Assembly (NCBI GenBank): GCA_035531075.1
Contig: DATKTO010000007.1
Coordinates: forward strand, 1-64,000
Length of the DNA: 64,000 nucleotides
From: 39-52-133 sp035531075
GTDB lineage: Bacteria > Pseudomonadota > Gammaproteobacteria > Burkholderiales > Gallionellaceae
Direction of reading: 5' to 3'
Positions 51,964-60,419 of the stretch are shown here, piece by piece. How positions within the stretch are numbered: the first letter of the stretch is position 1; each line of letters begins with the position of its first letter. The notes below the pieces were generated by a model that was not told the origin of the DNA, did no database searches, and worked only from the letters and a program-made list of their open reading frames with translations. A program made the position numbers and the translations under genes.

Positions 51964-52491
51964 ATGCCCATTAAATCAAAAATCCGCACCGTCCCCCATT
52001 ACCCCAAACAGGGCATCCAGTTTCGCGACATCACCACCCTGCTCAAAGACCCGGTGGGTTTCCGTGCCACCGTGGATGAGCTGGTAGCCCGCTACAAAGA
52101 CGTGAAGATCGACAAGATCGCCGGCATCGAATCGCGCGGCTTTATTTTGGGCGCACCGATGGCTTACGCGCTGGGTATAGGCTTCGTGCCCATCCGCAAA
52201 AAAGGCAAACTGCCCGCTGAAACCATCGGCCACGACTACGAGCTCGAATACGGCAGCGACCGCATCGAGATCCACACCGACGCCATCTCCAAGGGTGAGC
52301 GCGTGCTGCTGGTGGACGACCTTATCGCCACCGGCGGCACCGCCGATGCCGCCTGCACGCTGATCGAGAAGATGGGCGGCAAGGTCGTCGAATGCTGCTT
52401 CATCATCGACCTACCGGACATTGGTGGTCGCGCGCGGCTGGAGAAGCACGGGCACAAGGTGTTTGCGTTGTGCGAGTTTGAGGGGGATTGA
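51964..52491 (+). CDS. apt: Adenine phosphoribosyltransferase
   Basis: Apt converts adenine plus PRPP into AMP. The 175-residue protein has the N-terminal HYPKQGIQFRDITTLLKDP and the PRPP loop VLLVDDLIATGGTADAA. It sits in the mtnP cluster, so adenine released by MtnP can be recycled at once. AAGGAAACAG gives the ribosome site. It ends 2 nt before the mtnA GTG. Confidence 0.96.
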   Translation: MPIKSKIRTVPHYPKQGIQFRDITTLLKDPVGFRATVDELVARYKDVKIDKIAGIESRGFILGAPMAYALGIGFVPIRKKGKLPAETIGHDYELEYGSDRIEIHTDAISKGERVLLVDDLIATGGTADAACTLIEKMGGKVVECCFIIDLPDIGGRARLEKHGHKVFALCEFEGD

Positions 52492-52493
52492 GT

Positions 52494-53564
52494 GTGAAAG
52501 TCGAAACTCTGCGCTGGTCCAACAACAAGCTGGAGATGATAGACCAGCGCATCCTGCCCGCCGCCTTTGAATACATTGCTTACGACTCCGCCGCCTCGGT
52601 GGCGGATGGGATACGCAGCATGGTGGTGCGCGGCGCGCCGGCGATCGGCGTGGCGGCGGCTTATGGGGTGGCGCTGGAGGCGCTGCGCTTGTCTGCCACC
52701 CTTCGACAGGCTCAGGGCGAACGGCCTGAGTTTGATAAAGGCATGGAAGCCGGCTTTAGCGTGCTGGCGCAAAGCCGCCCGACCGCAGTGAATCTGTTCT
52801 GGGCATTGCAGCGCATGCGCCAGGTGTGGGAAAGGGTGGCCACGCAACCGCCAGCGCAGATCGCGCAGCGCCTGCTGGCCGAGGCGCACGATATTCTGGC
52901 CGAGGACATCCGCATCAACCGCGCGATGGGGGCGCATGGTGCAGAGTTATTAAAAGACGGCGCGCGGGTGCTGACGCACTGCAATGCGGGGGCATTGGCG
53001 ACGGCGGGCTGGGGCACGGCGCTGGGGGTGTTCCGCTCGGCGGTGGAAGCCGGCAAAAAGATTTCCGTCATCGCCGACGAGACCCGACCCTTCCTTCAGG
53101 GCGCGCGGCTGACGGCGTGGGAAATGGTGCAGGAGAATATTCCGGTGACGCTGATCACCGACAATATGGCCGGCTACATGATGGCGCAGGGTGAGGTGGA
53201 TGCGGTGGTGGTGGGTACGGATCGCGTGGCGGCCAACGGCGATGTGGCGAACAAGATCGGCACTTACATGGTGGCGGTGCTGGCCAAGCGGCACAACATT
53301 CCGTTCTATGTGGCGTGTCCGCTTTCCACCATCGACCTGAGCATCGCCACGGGTGCGCAGATTCCGATCGAGGAGCGTTCGGTGGAGGAGGTGAAAGGCT
53401 TCCGCGATTATCAGTGGGCGGCGCCGGGGGTACAGATACGCAATCCGGCATTTGACGTAACCCCGGCTGAACTGGTGACAGGTTTGATTACGGAAAAAGG
53501 GGTGGTCATGCAGCCTGATATGCGCAAGATCGCCAGTTTGTTTTCACACGAATATATGAAATGA
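52494..53564 (+). CDS. mtnA: Methylthioribose-1-phosphate isomerase
   Basis: MtnA isomerises MTR-1P (and 5-deoxyribose-1P) to the ribulose form used by the aldolase. The 356-residue protein has MVVRGAPAIGVAAAYGVALE, SRPTAVNLFWALQRMRQVW, HCNAGALATAGWGTALGVF and VVGTDRVAANGDVANKIGTY. GTG 52494 is the start (GGGGG 7 nt upstream). Residues 69-79 (TLRQAQGERPE) are encoded by a REP-like sequence at 52701-52730, so this surface segment is an in-frame insertion. The stop overlaps the NnrS gene (ATGA). Confidence 0.94.
   Translation: MKVETLRWSNNKLEMIDQRILPAAFEYIAYDSAASVADGIRSMVVRGAPAIGVAAAYGVALEALRLSATLRQAQGERPEFDKGMEAGFSVLAQSRPTAVNLFWALQRMRQVWERVATQPPAQIAQRLLAEAHDILAEDIRINRAMGAHGAELLKDGARVLTHCNAGALATAGWGTALGVFRSAVEAGKKISVIADETRPFLQGARLTAWEMVQENIPVTLITDNMAGYMMAQGEVDAVVVGTDRVAANGDVANKIGTYMVAVLAKRHNIPFYVACPLSTIDLSIATGAQIPIEERSVEEVKGFRDYQWAAPGVQIRNPAFDVTPAELVTGLITEKGVVMQPDMRKIASLFSHEYMK
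52701..52730. repeat. REP-like sequence read through in frame inside mtnA
   Basis: cttcgacaggctcagggcga plus acggcctgag matches the well-known proteobacterial repeat type CTTCGACA(A/G)GCTCAG..CGAACGG, recalled rather than searched. Inner arms ctcagg/cctgag (52711-52716, 52725-52730) form a small hairpin. In the three frames it gives the usual REP peptides TLRQAQGER, FDRLRANG and (minus) ALSLSKG. Here the mtnA frame stays open through it. Confidence 0.8.
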
Positions 53565-54727
53565 ATTCCATGCGACAATTATTTAAACATCCCCTCTGGC
53601 TGGTTGGCTTCCGTTCCTTGTTTACACTGGGTTTTATCAGTGGTGCGGTGTTGCCGATGGCATGGTTCATGATGTACAGCAACCGGCTGTCCGCGGATTT
53701 GAATGTAAGCACCTTGCAGTGGCATGTGCATGAAATGTACTTTGGTTTCGGCTGGGCCGTGCTGGGGGGCTTTCTGCTGACCGCCAGCAAAAACTGGGCA
53801 GGGGTGCGCGGGTATCATGGCGGGGTACTGGTTGCGGTTTGTCTGTTCTGGTTGCTGGACCGGCTTGCTTTCTGGCTGCCCGCCGATCTGCCGCAAATGA
53901 TGCCGCTGATCTTGCATAACGCTTTCCTGTTGCTGATTGTGCCCATGCTTTTATGGACCTTTCTCACCAGTCTGGACAAGATCGGCAAGGACAACTGGTA
54001 TTTCATACTAGGCTTGCCGCTGTTTATCGTGAGCAAAAACCTGATGTTTTTCGAGCAATATTTCGAGCTGGCCTGGACCATGTCGCAAGGCTTGTTCCGC
54101 CTGGCAGTGGCCATCATGCTGGAGCGCACCATGGTTGCCTTCATGCAGGCAACTTACCAGATTGCCATTCCAAAAATAAAATGGCTGGATGCGCTGATAC
54201 GCCTGGGTATTTTTCTGTCTGTGTTTGAAGCGCTGTTGCCGACTGGCGTAGCTGTGGGCGTCATGGCTGTCACCGCCAGCCTGCTGCTGTACCGCTTTGT
54301 GTTGTGGCGTCCGGCGACTGGCATGCGCCAGCTCGATACCGGTGTGATGTTTGTGGCCTATCTCGGCCTGGTAATCAGTCTGTATCTGGAATGCTTGCGC
54401 ATAAGCGGCAAGCTGCATGTGGTTGGGGATGTGGCAACCCATGTGTTTACCCTGCTCAGCATGGGGCTGGTGATGGCGGCGATGATGATACGTATTTCGC
54501 AGGGCCACACTGCGCGCAGTATCGTGTTTACCAGCGGTGATAAGGCCGCCATCTGGCTGCTTGGGCTGGGTGGCGTGGTGCGCATTATGCTTCCGCAAAT
54601 CTGGCCGCAGCATTATCTTAACTTTGTGCTGTTTGCTGCGTTTGCATGGGAAATGGGTTTCATGCTGCTGGGGTGGCGCTTGATTCCTTTTTTGTTCAAG
54701 CCCAGGCTGGATGGCAAGGAAAGCTGA
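53561..54727 (+). CDS. NnrS-family heme/copper membrane protein
   Basis: The 388-residue protein has about 12 membrane helices and the family features: WHVHEMYFGFGWAVLGGFLL (haem/copper histidines), LHNAFLLLIVPMLLW and VATHVFTLLSMGLVMAAMMI, then AISQGHTAR. NnrS helps cells under nitrosative stress, often linked to NO metabolism. It starts in the mtnA stop codon (ATGA), so it is likely co-transcribed with the salvage genes, an odd pairing of functions. Confidence 0.88.
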   Translation: MNSMRQLFKHPLWLVGFRSLFTLGFISGAVLPMAWFMMYSNRLSADLNVSTLQWHVHEMYFGFGWAVLGGFLLTASKNWAGVRGYHGGVLVAVCLFWLLDRLAFWLPADLPQMMPLILHNAFLLLIVPMLLWTFLTSLDKIGKDNWYFILGLPLFIVSKNLMFFEQYFELAWTMSQGLFRLAVAIMLERTMVAFMQATYQIAIPKIKWLDALIRLGIFLSVFEALLPTGVAVGVMAVTASLLLYRFVLWRPATGMRQLDTGVMFVAYLGLVISLYLECLRISGKLHVVGDVATHVFTLLSMGLVMAAMMIRISQGHTARSIVFTSGDKAAIWLLGLGGVVRIMLPQIWPQHYLNFVLFAAFAWEMGFMLLGWRLIPFLFKPRLDGKES

Positions 54728-54752
54728 AGAAAGTTTCAGGCTGTTTTATAAT
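54724..54752 (+). promoter_or_regulatory. Candidate promoter of the PsiF-repeat gene
   Basis: TATAAT at 54747-54752 with a poor CTGAAG (54724-54729) 17 bp upstream. It starts transcription near 54759, about 74 nt before the gene; the leader includes the purine-rich ribosome site (GAGGAAA). Confidence 0.5.
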
Positions 54753-54832
54753 CGCCGCGTTTCCGGATTCGGCAGGAAACTAACAGGAGTTGTGCCGACA
54801 GATTGAAATTAACTATTGTTGAGGAAATTTAA

Positions 54833-55192
54833 ATGAAGAAATTGTTCAGTGTTGCAATCATGGCTTTATTTGCTGCCAATATGGCTTTCGCGGCTGATAC
54901 CAGTTGCGAAGCCAAGGCTGCCGAAAAGAAACTGGCTGGTGCAGCCAAAACTAATTTCATGACAAAATGTGAAAAGGATGCGGCTGCCGCCGGCACACCA
55001 AGCTGTGCAGTCAAGGCTGCCGACAAGAAACTGGCTGGTGCCGCTAAAAATGCCTTCATGACCAAGTGTGAAAAAGATGCTGCTGCCGCCGCTACGCCAA
55101 GCTGTGAAACTCGGGCAGCCGAAAAGAAACTGGCCGGCGCCGCAAAAAACAGCTTCATGAAGAAGTGCACTGAAGGCGGTGCAAGCAAGTAA
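54833..55192 (+). CDS. PsiF-repeat secreted protein
   Basis: A 119-residue exported protein (signal MKKLFSVAIMALFAANMAFA) followed by three repeats of about 31 residues, each with a C...AEKKLAGAAK..FM.KC pattern (starts near residues 24, 55 and 86). Two Cys per repeat suggest disulphides in the periplasm. The repeat is that of the PsiF family, phosphate-starvation inducible in E. coli; its role is unknown. A perfect-palindrome terminator follows. Confidence 0.9.
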   Translation: MKKLFSVAIMALFAANMAFAADTSCEAKAAEKKLAGAAKTNFMTKCEKDAAAAGTPSCAVKAADKKLAGAAKNAFMTKCEKDAAAAATPSCETRAAEKKLAGAAKNSFMKKCTEGGASK

Positions 55193-55221
55193 GCAAGTAT
55201 TGAATGTTCATGCAAATGAAG

Positions 55222-55247
55222 GGCTGGCAATTGCCAGCCTTTTTTTA
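55222..55247 (+). terminator. Rho-independent terminator after the PsiF gene
   Basis: The 18-bp perfect palindrome ggctggcaattgccagcc (55222-55239) is followed by seven or more T. It begins 30 nt after the stop codon. Confidence 0.92.
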
Positions 55248-55354
55248 TTGTAATTCATATGGTTACATGTATAGCGGAGTTGTTTGATCGCCAGTGTATA
55301 ATCCGGCCTTCCTGATGTGCGTAATTTTGCGGCATCTCATTGAAATTTAAGGTA

Positions 55355-56695
55355 ATGATAAAAAAACTGATTAAGCGCGTCCTGTCACTGGCGCGGGGTA
55401 AGTCCAAAAAAACCAGGACGGTTGGAAGTTGTACGGTAATTCCTTTTAAGGAGCATGGCGTCAAACGTGATGGCCTCAGCCACGCTGCGCTTCGTGTCAC
55501 CGACGGCCTGCAAGCCGCCGGATTTCAGGCTTATGTGGTGGGCGGCGCGGTGCGCGATCTATTGCTCAAGCGCCAGCCGAAGGATTTTGACATCGCCACC
55601 GATGCCACGCCCGAAGAGGTGCGCCGTGTCTTTCGCCGCGCGCGCATCATCGGCCGCCGCTTCCGCCTGGTGCATGTGATGTTTGGCGATGAAACCGTGG
55701 AGGTGTCCACCTTCCGCCGCATGATCGATGCGGTGGATGCGCAGACCGACGATCATGGCCGCCTGCTGCGCGACAACGAATTCGGCGACCAGGAGCAGGA
55801 TGCCGCGCGGCGCGACTTCACCGCCAATGCGCTGTTCTACGACCCCGCCACCCAGGAAATTTTCGACTTCCACCACGGCTATGCCGATATCCGCGCCAAT
55901 TTGCTGCGCATGATCGGCGACCCCGCCACGCGCTACCGCGAAGATCCGGTGCGCATGCTGCGCGCGGTGCGTCTTTCGGCCAAGCTGGGCATGAAGCTGG
56001 AAGCCGCCACTGCCGAACCGATTTTCAGCATGAAGGGCCTGCTCGGCAATGTGCCCGAGGCGCGCCTGCTGGATGAAATGCTGAAGCTGCTGATGTCCGG
56101 GCACGCGGTGGAGTGTGTTAAAAAACTGCGCGCCATGCATTTGCATCACGGCCTGCTGCCGATGCTGGACGTGATACTGGAGCAGCCGATGGGCGAAAAA
56201 TTCATCATGTCGGCGCTGGCCAATACCGACCAGCGCCTGCGCGAAGACAAGCCCGCATCGCCGGCCTTCCTGTTTGCCGCTTTGCTGTGGCACGAAGTGT
56301 TGAGTTTGTGGCAGGCGCAGCTCGAAGCCGGCAAGCCGTCGATCCCTGCCTTGCATCTGGCGATGGATGCGGTGCTGCATAAGCAGCGTGCGCAAATGGC
56401 CATTCCGCACCGCCACGATACGATCATGAAAGAAATCTGGCTGCTGCAACCGCGCCTGGAGCAGCGCTCGGGCCAGCGTCCGTTGCGCCTGCTGGCGCTG
56501 CCGCGCTTCCGCGCGGCCTATGATTTTCTGCTTTTGCGCTGCCAGAGCGGCGAGATGCCGATGGAGCTGGCTGAGTGGTGGACGGAGTTTCAGGATGCCT
56601 CCGACGAACGACGCGAAGAAATGCTGTTGCCGGAGAAGGGCCCCAAAAAGAAGCGGCGCCGCACCAAGAAACCGGCGTCAGCTGCGGCGGCGTGA
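55355..56695 (+). CDS. pcnB: Poly(A) polymerase I
   Basis: PcnB adds 3' poly(A) tails that promote RNA decay. The 446-residue protein has the nucleotidyltransferase core (YVVGGAVRDLLLKRQPKDFD, aspartate pair), RRDFTANALFYDPATQEIFD, and EDPVRMLRAVRLSAKLGMKL. The tail KKKRRRTKKPASAAAA is very basic. Start ATG 55355 (MIKKLIKRVLSLARGK) fits homologues; TTG 55340 would add five residues. Order pcnB-folK recurs in proteobacteria. Confidence 0.93.
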   Translation: MIKKLIKRVLSLARGKSKKTRTVGSCTVIPFKEHGVKRDGLSHAALRVTDGLQAAGFQAYVVGGAVRDLLLKRQPKDFDIATDATPEEVRRVFRRARIIGRRFRLVHVMFGDETVEVSTFRRMIDAVDAQTDDHGRLLRDNEFGDQEQDAARRDFTANALFYDPATQEIFDFHHGYADIRANLLRMIGDPATRYREDPVRMLRAVRLSAKLGMKLEAATAEPIFSMKGLLGNVPEARLLDEMLKLLMSGHAVECVKKLRAMHLHHGLLPMLDVILEQPMGEKFIMSALANTDQRLREDKPASPAFLFAALLWHEVLSLWQAQLEAGKPSIPALHLAMDAVLHKQRAQMAIPHRHDTIMKEIWLLQPRLEQRSGQRPLRLLALPRFRAAYDFLLLRCQSGEMPMELAEWWTEFQDASDERREEMLLPEKGPKKKRRRTKKPASAAAA

Positions 56696-56709
56696 TTGCA
56701 GGGAGTTTG

Positions 56710-57231
56710 ATGAAGCACACTGCTTTTATAGGGTTGGGCAGCAACCTTTCGAATCCGTCCGCTCAGGTATTGCAGGCGATGCAGGCGATAGACCGGCTGC
56801 CTGACACCCGCGTTGTCGCGCGTTCCAGCCTGTATCGCAGCGCGCCGGTCGGCTATCTCGACCAGCCGGATTTTATCAATGCGGTAGTCAAGATTGAAAC
56901 CGGGCTGGCACCGCTGGCCTTGCTGCAGGCCCTGCTGGCACTGGAACAGGAAAATGGCCGCACGCGCGAGTTTCAGAATGCGCCGCGCACGCTGGATCTG
57001 GATGTGCTGCTGTATGACGACATCCGGCATCACCAGCATGGATTAACTTTGCCGCATCCGCAGATGCACAAACGTGCCTTTGTATTGCAGCCCCTGCTGG
57101 AGATTGCGCCAGATTGCGTGATTCCGGGTGTGGGCGCCGCAGCGCAGGCACTGCAGCATTGCGGGGATCAGCAGTTGGAGAAGCTGGAAGCGGTTTTTAC
57201 CGGCAAGGGGTGCCTGGCCAATGATGCTTGA
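56710..57231 (+). CDS. folK: HPPK (7,8-dihydro-6-hydroxymethylpterin pyrophosphokinase)
   Basis: FolK transfers pyrophosphate from ATP in folate synthesis. The 173-residue protein has FIGLGSNLSNPSAQVLQAMQ at the start, FINAVVKIETGLAP, and the diagnostic RTLDLDVLLYDD. Start ATG 56710 with GGGAG upstream; the frame also reads back through pcnB, which is not a real start. Its last codons overlap the following kinase gene by 11 nt. Confidence 0.95.
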   Translation: MKHTAFIGLGSNLSNPSAQVLQAMQAIDRLPDTRVVARSSLYRSAPVGYLDQPDFINAVVKIETGLAPLALLQALLALEQENGRTREFQNAPRTLDLDVLLYDDIRHHQHGLTLPHPQMHKRAFVLQPLLEIAPDCVIPGVGAAAQALQHCGDQQLEKLEAVFTGKGCLANDA

Positions 57232-57862
57232 GAAATACCGTTACATCGTGGTGGAAGGGCCAATAGGGGTGGGCAAGACCAGCCTCGCGCAACGACTGGC
57301 TGAGCATATAGGCGCGGATGCCCTGCTGGAAAAGCCACAGGACAATCCATTCCTGGCACGCTTTTATCAGGATCCGCAGCGGCATGCGATGTCGACGCAA
57401 TTATTTTTTCTGTTCCAGCGCATCAACGAACTGCGCGACCAGGCGCAGATGGATCTGTTTAACACGCGCACGGTTTCCGACTACCTGTTTGAGAAAGATG
57501 CGCTGTTTGCCCGCCTCAACCTGAGCGAGGACGAGTACAAACTGTACCAGAATATTTATCAGAGCCTGGCACCGCAAGCCCCAACTCCCGATCTGGTGAT
57601 CTATCTGCAAGCCTCCACCGACACCCTGATTGAACGCGTGCAGCGGCGCGGTCGCAATTACGAACGCTCTGTTTCAAATGATTATCTCAACCGCCTCGGC
57701 AACAGTTATGGTGAATTTTTCCACCAGTATGTAGACGCGCCGCTGATGATGGTGAATAGTGAAAACCTGAATTTCGTGGATAATGACGACGACTTCAAGT
57801 TGTTGCTGCAACGAATTGAAGGCATGCGCGGGCCGCGCGAATTTTTCAGTTTGGGGGTTTAG
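57221..57862 (+). CDS. Deoxynucleoside kinase (dGK/dAK-like)
   Basis: The 213-residue protein has the P-loop VVEGPIGVGKTSLAQRLAEH (about residues 9-28), the ER(V)QRRGRNYE lid region and a DRY-like segment common to deoxynucleoside kinases. It should salvage deoxynucleosides to dNMPs. Start ATG 57221 or 57224, inside the end of folK (overlap). The order folK-dNK-panB is recurrent in this group of bacteria. Confidence 0.85.
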   Translation: MMLEKYRYIVVEGPIGVGKTSLAQRLAEHIGADALLEKPQDNPFLARFYQDPQRHAMSTQLFFLFQRINELRDQAQMDLFNTRTVSDYLFEKDALFARLNLSEDEYKLYQNIYQSLAPQAPTPDLVIYLQASTDTLIERVQRRGRNYERSVSNDYLNRLGNSYGEFFHQYVDAPLMMVNSENLNFVDNDDDFKLLLQRIEGMRGPREFFSLGV

Positions 57863-57867
57863 CACTT

Positions 57868-58659
57868 ATGTCGACAACATTAAGCACATTACAGACCATG
57901 CACAGCAAGGGCGAAAAGATCGCGATGCTGACTTGTTACGATGCCACCTTCGCGCAGGTGCTGGAAAGCGCCGGGGTCGATGTGCTGCTGGTGGGCGACT
58001 CGCTCGGCATGGTGCTGCAGGGGCATGACTCGACCCTGCCGGTGACGCTGGACGACATGGCTTACCACGCCGCCTGTGTCGCGCGCGGTGCTGCGCAGTC
58101 TTTCATCATCGCCGATTTGCCGTTCGGCACGTTCCAGGTCAATCCGGAAAAAACCTTTGAACATGCCGCGCGTTTAATGGCGGCCGGTGCAAACATGGTC
58201 AAGCTCGAGGGCGGCGAAACCATGGCGGAAACCATCGCCTTCCTCACGCAGCGCGGTATCCCGGTGTGCGCGCATATCGGCCTCACCCCGCAGTCGGTGC
58301 ACCAGTTGGGCGGCTACCGCGTGCAGGGCAAGGACGACAAAGCCGCGCAGCGCCTGCTGCAGGATGCGCGGGCGGTGGAGCAGGCAGGGGCCGGCATGAT
58401 GGTGCTGGAAGCGATACCCGCCATTCTGGGGGCGGAGATTACCAGCAATTCCGATATTCCCACCATCGGGATCGGCGCGGGTGCTGGCTGCTCCGGCCAG
58501 GTGCTGGTGCTGCACGACATGCTGGATATTTACCCCGGCAAAAAAGCGCGCTTCGTCAAAAACTATATGCAGGGTGCCAGCTCGATTGCAGACGCGGTAG
58601 CGCGCTATGTGGCCGAAGTGAAAGCCGGCACCTTCCCCGCAGCCGAACATAGCTTCTGA
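57868..58659 (+). CDS. panB: Ketopantoate hydroxymethyltransferase
   Basis: PanB makes ketopantoate from 2-oxoisovalerate and methylene-THF. The 263-residue protein has EKIAMLTCYDATFAQVLESA, LLVGDSLGMVLQGHDSTLPV, KLEGGETMAETI and IPTIGIGAGAGCSGQVLVLH, all catalytic or magnesium-site blocks. First of panB-panC-panD. Its TGA overlaps the panC ATG by one base. Confidence 0.98.
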   Translation: MSTTLSTLQTMHSKGEKIAMLTCYDATFAQVLESAGVDVLLVGDSLGMVLQGHDSTLPVTLDDMAYHAACVARGAAQSFIIADLPFGTFQVNPEKTFEHAARLMAAGANMVKLEGGETMAETIAFLTQRGIPVCAHIGLTPQSVHQLGGYRVQGKDDKAAQRLLQDARAVEQAGAGMMVLEAIPAILGAEITSNSDIPTIGIGAGAGCSGQVLVLHDMLDIYPGKKARFVKNYMQGASSIADAVARYVAEVKAGTFPAAEHSF

Positions 58660-59489
58660 TGGAAATCCTGTCTTCAGTTGCAGACTTGCGCCAGCGCCTG
58701 AGCAAGGAAGCCAGTGTGGCCTTCGTGCCTACCATGGGCAATCTGCACGAGGGGCATCTCGATCTGGTGCGCATCGCGCAGCAGCACGCGCAGTGCGTGG
58801 TGGTCAGCATCTTTGTGAATCCCCTGCAGTTTGGCGCCAATGAAGATTTCGGCAAATACCCGCGCACCCTGCAGGCCGATTGCGACAAGCTCGCGGCTTG
58901 CGGCGTGGCGGTGGTGTTTGCGCCGACCGAGGCGGACTTGTATCCGCAGCCGCAACAGGTGACGGTAGAGCCGCCGCCAATCGCGCAGGAGCTGTGCGGC
59001 GCCTTCCGCCCCGGTCATTTTCGCGGCGTGGCCACGGTGGTGCTGAAGCTGTTCAATATCGTACAGCCGCAGGCGGCGGTATTCGGCAAAAAGGATTACC
59101 AGCAGCTGCATGTCATACGGCAGATGGTTGAACAGCTGAATGTGCCGGTAACCATCGTCGGCGCCGAGACCCTGCGCGCAGCAGACGGTCTGGCATTAAG
59201 CTCGCGTAATCAGTATCTTGCGGCGGATGAACGAACCGAGTCAACATTTTTGTATCAAACGCTTGCGGGTATACAAAAAGAACTGAAAAGCGGCGTGAAG
59301 GATTATGCTTTTCTTGAGGGGAAAGCAGTAAAAGCGCTTACTTTTCATGGATGGCGCGTTGATTATGTCGCTATCCGCAGTCAAAATGATTTGCTTGTGC
59401 CAAGCCCGGATGAGCGGGAACTGGTAGTGCTGGCAGCCGCCAGACTGGGTAAGACCAGACTGATCGACAATCTGGAAGTTTGTCTTTAA
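58659..59489 (+). CDS. panC: Pantothenate synthetase
   Basis: PanC joins pantoate and beta-alanine with ATP. The 276-residue protein has the HIGH-type block PTMGNLHEGHLDLVRIAQQH, FVNPLQFGANEDFGKYPRTL, FGKKDYQQLHVIRQMVEQLN and the KMSKS-like SSRNQYL. Overlaps panB by one base (TGATG). Complete pathway with panB and panD. Confidence 0.98.
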   Translation: MEILSSVADLRQRLSKEASVAFVPTMGNLHEGHLDLVRIAQQHAQCVVVSIFVNPLQFGANEDFGKYPRTLQADCDKLAACGVAVVFAPTEADLYPQPQQVTVEPPPIAQELCGAFRPGHFRGVATVVLKLFNIVQPQAAVFGKKDYQQLHVIRQMVEQLNVPVTIVGAETLRAADGLALSSRNQYLAADERTESTFLYQTLAGIQKELKSGVKDYAFLEGKAVKALTFHGWRVDYVAIRSQNDLLVPSPDERELVVLAAARLGKTRLIDNLEVCL

Positions 59490-59534
59490 GCATAAGCGCT
59501 TTATAATGTACACAGAGATTTACGGAGATTGACC

Positions 59535-59915
59535 ATGTTGCGAACCATGTTACAAGCCAAATTGCACCGGGTGCGCGTGACGCAGTCGGAATTGCATTAC
59601 GAGGGCTCGTGCGCAATTGACGATGACTTGCTGGATGCTTCAGGCATTATGGAGTATCAGGCGATCGATATTTACAACGTCACCAACGGTGAGCGTTTTT
59701 CCACCTATGCCATCCGTGCAAAGCGCGGTTCACGCACGATTTCCGTCAATGGCGCGGCGGCGCACAAGGCCAATCCCGGTGACATTCTGATCATTGCGGC
59801 ATTTGCGACTTATTCCGAGATAGAGTTGCATAAATACCATCCGCAACTGGTGTATGTAGACGAGCACAACCGCATCATCGACCAGCGCGACAAGATACCT
59901 GTACAAGCCGCTTAG
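59535..59915 (+). CDS. panD: Aspartate 1-decarboxylase
   Basis: PanD makes beta-alanine from aspartate. It is produced as a proenzyme that cuts itself between Gly24 and Ser25, leaving a pyruvoyl group; the start at 59535 places GlySer exactly at 24-25 (LHYEGSCAI), which supports that start over 59529. The 126-residue length fits. ACGGAGA lies before it. A terminator follows. Confidence 0.97.
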   Translation: MLRTMLQAKLHRVRVTQSELHYEGSCAIDDDLLDASGIMEYQAIDIYNVTNGERFSTYAIRAKRGSRTISVNGAAAHKANPGDILIIAAFATYSEIELHKYHPQLVYVDEHNRIIDQRDKIPVQAA

Positions 59916-59951
59916 TTGTTGAAACAGATTGAATAGCTCCAGCAGAAATGC

Positions 59952-59985
59952 AAAAGCCCTTGCCTGTAAAGACAAGGGCTTTTTT
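59952..59985 (+). terminator. Rho-independent terminator after panD
   Basis: The stem aaaagcccttg/caagggctttt (59952-59962, 59973-59983) with a 10-nt loop ends in a T run, about 36 nt past panD. Confidence 0.9.
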
Positions 59986-60060
59986 CATATTCAAGCGCGA
60001 CAGGCTCCCTAAGCGGTATGCCGCTGCTGAAGTTCATTCCCCTCAGCGCTGACAATCAGT

Positions 60061-60399
60061 TTAGGGTCTGCATTTGAACATTTCAAAAGTGCGCTTGCCG
60101 AACGCCGTGGATTCACCCTTCACGAGCGTATCTGCACCGGCATCTACAGCATCATTACGTGCCAATTGATACAAATTGGCCTCCACGTCTTCCTTACTGC
60201 GATTGATAAAGCCAACGACGGTAAGCACGCTGACGATCGTTTTGCCTTTGGACTGGCAGCCGGCAACCTGATTTGCATCCGCCAGTGACACACGCTCGGC
60301 ACCCTCGCGCACACCGATCAAACTGCTGGCACAGCCACCTAAACCGAATGTCAGTGAAATGATCGTAGTAATAATTAATACGCTTTTAGAAAGTTGCAT
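60061..60399 (-). CDS. DUF4156-type lipoprotein
   Basis: A 112-residue exported lipoprotein: signal plus lipobox LGGC (Cys at about residue 23), then a short domain with ANQVAGCQSKGKTIVSVLTV and NDAVDAGADTLVKGESTAFG, like DUF4156 proteins. It should be anchored to a membrane by its lipidated Cys. GAGGAAA gives a ribosome site. Function unknown. It follows purB by 20 nt only if read from the next unit; the orientation is the same as purB and it lies downstream of it. Confidence 0.85.
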   Translation of the reverse strand: MQLSKSVLIITTIISLTFGLGGCASSLIGVREGAERVSLADANQVAGCQSKGKTIVSVLTVVGFINRSKEDVEANLYQLARNDAVDAGADTLVKGESTAFGKRTFEMFKCRP

Positions 60400-60419
60400 G
60401 GTATTTCCTCTTTGTCAGG

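Noticed and set aside
55559..56449. 296-codon frame antisense to pcnB
   Set aside because: His/Gln/Arg-rich antisense reading of a G/C-rich gene; no start signal.
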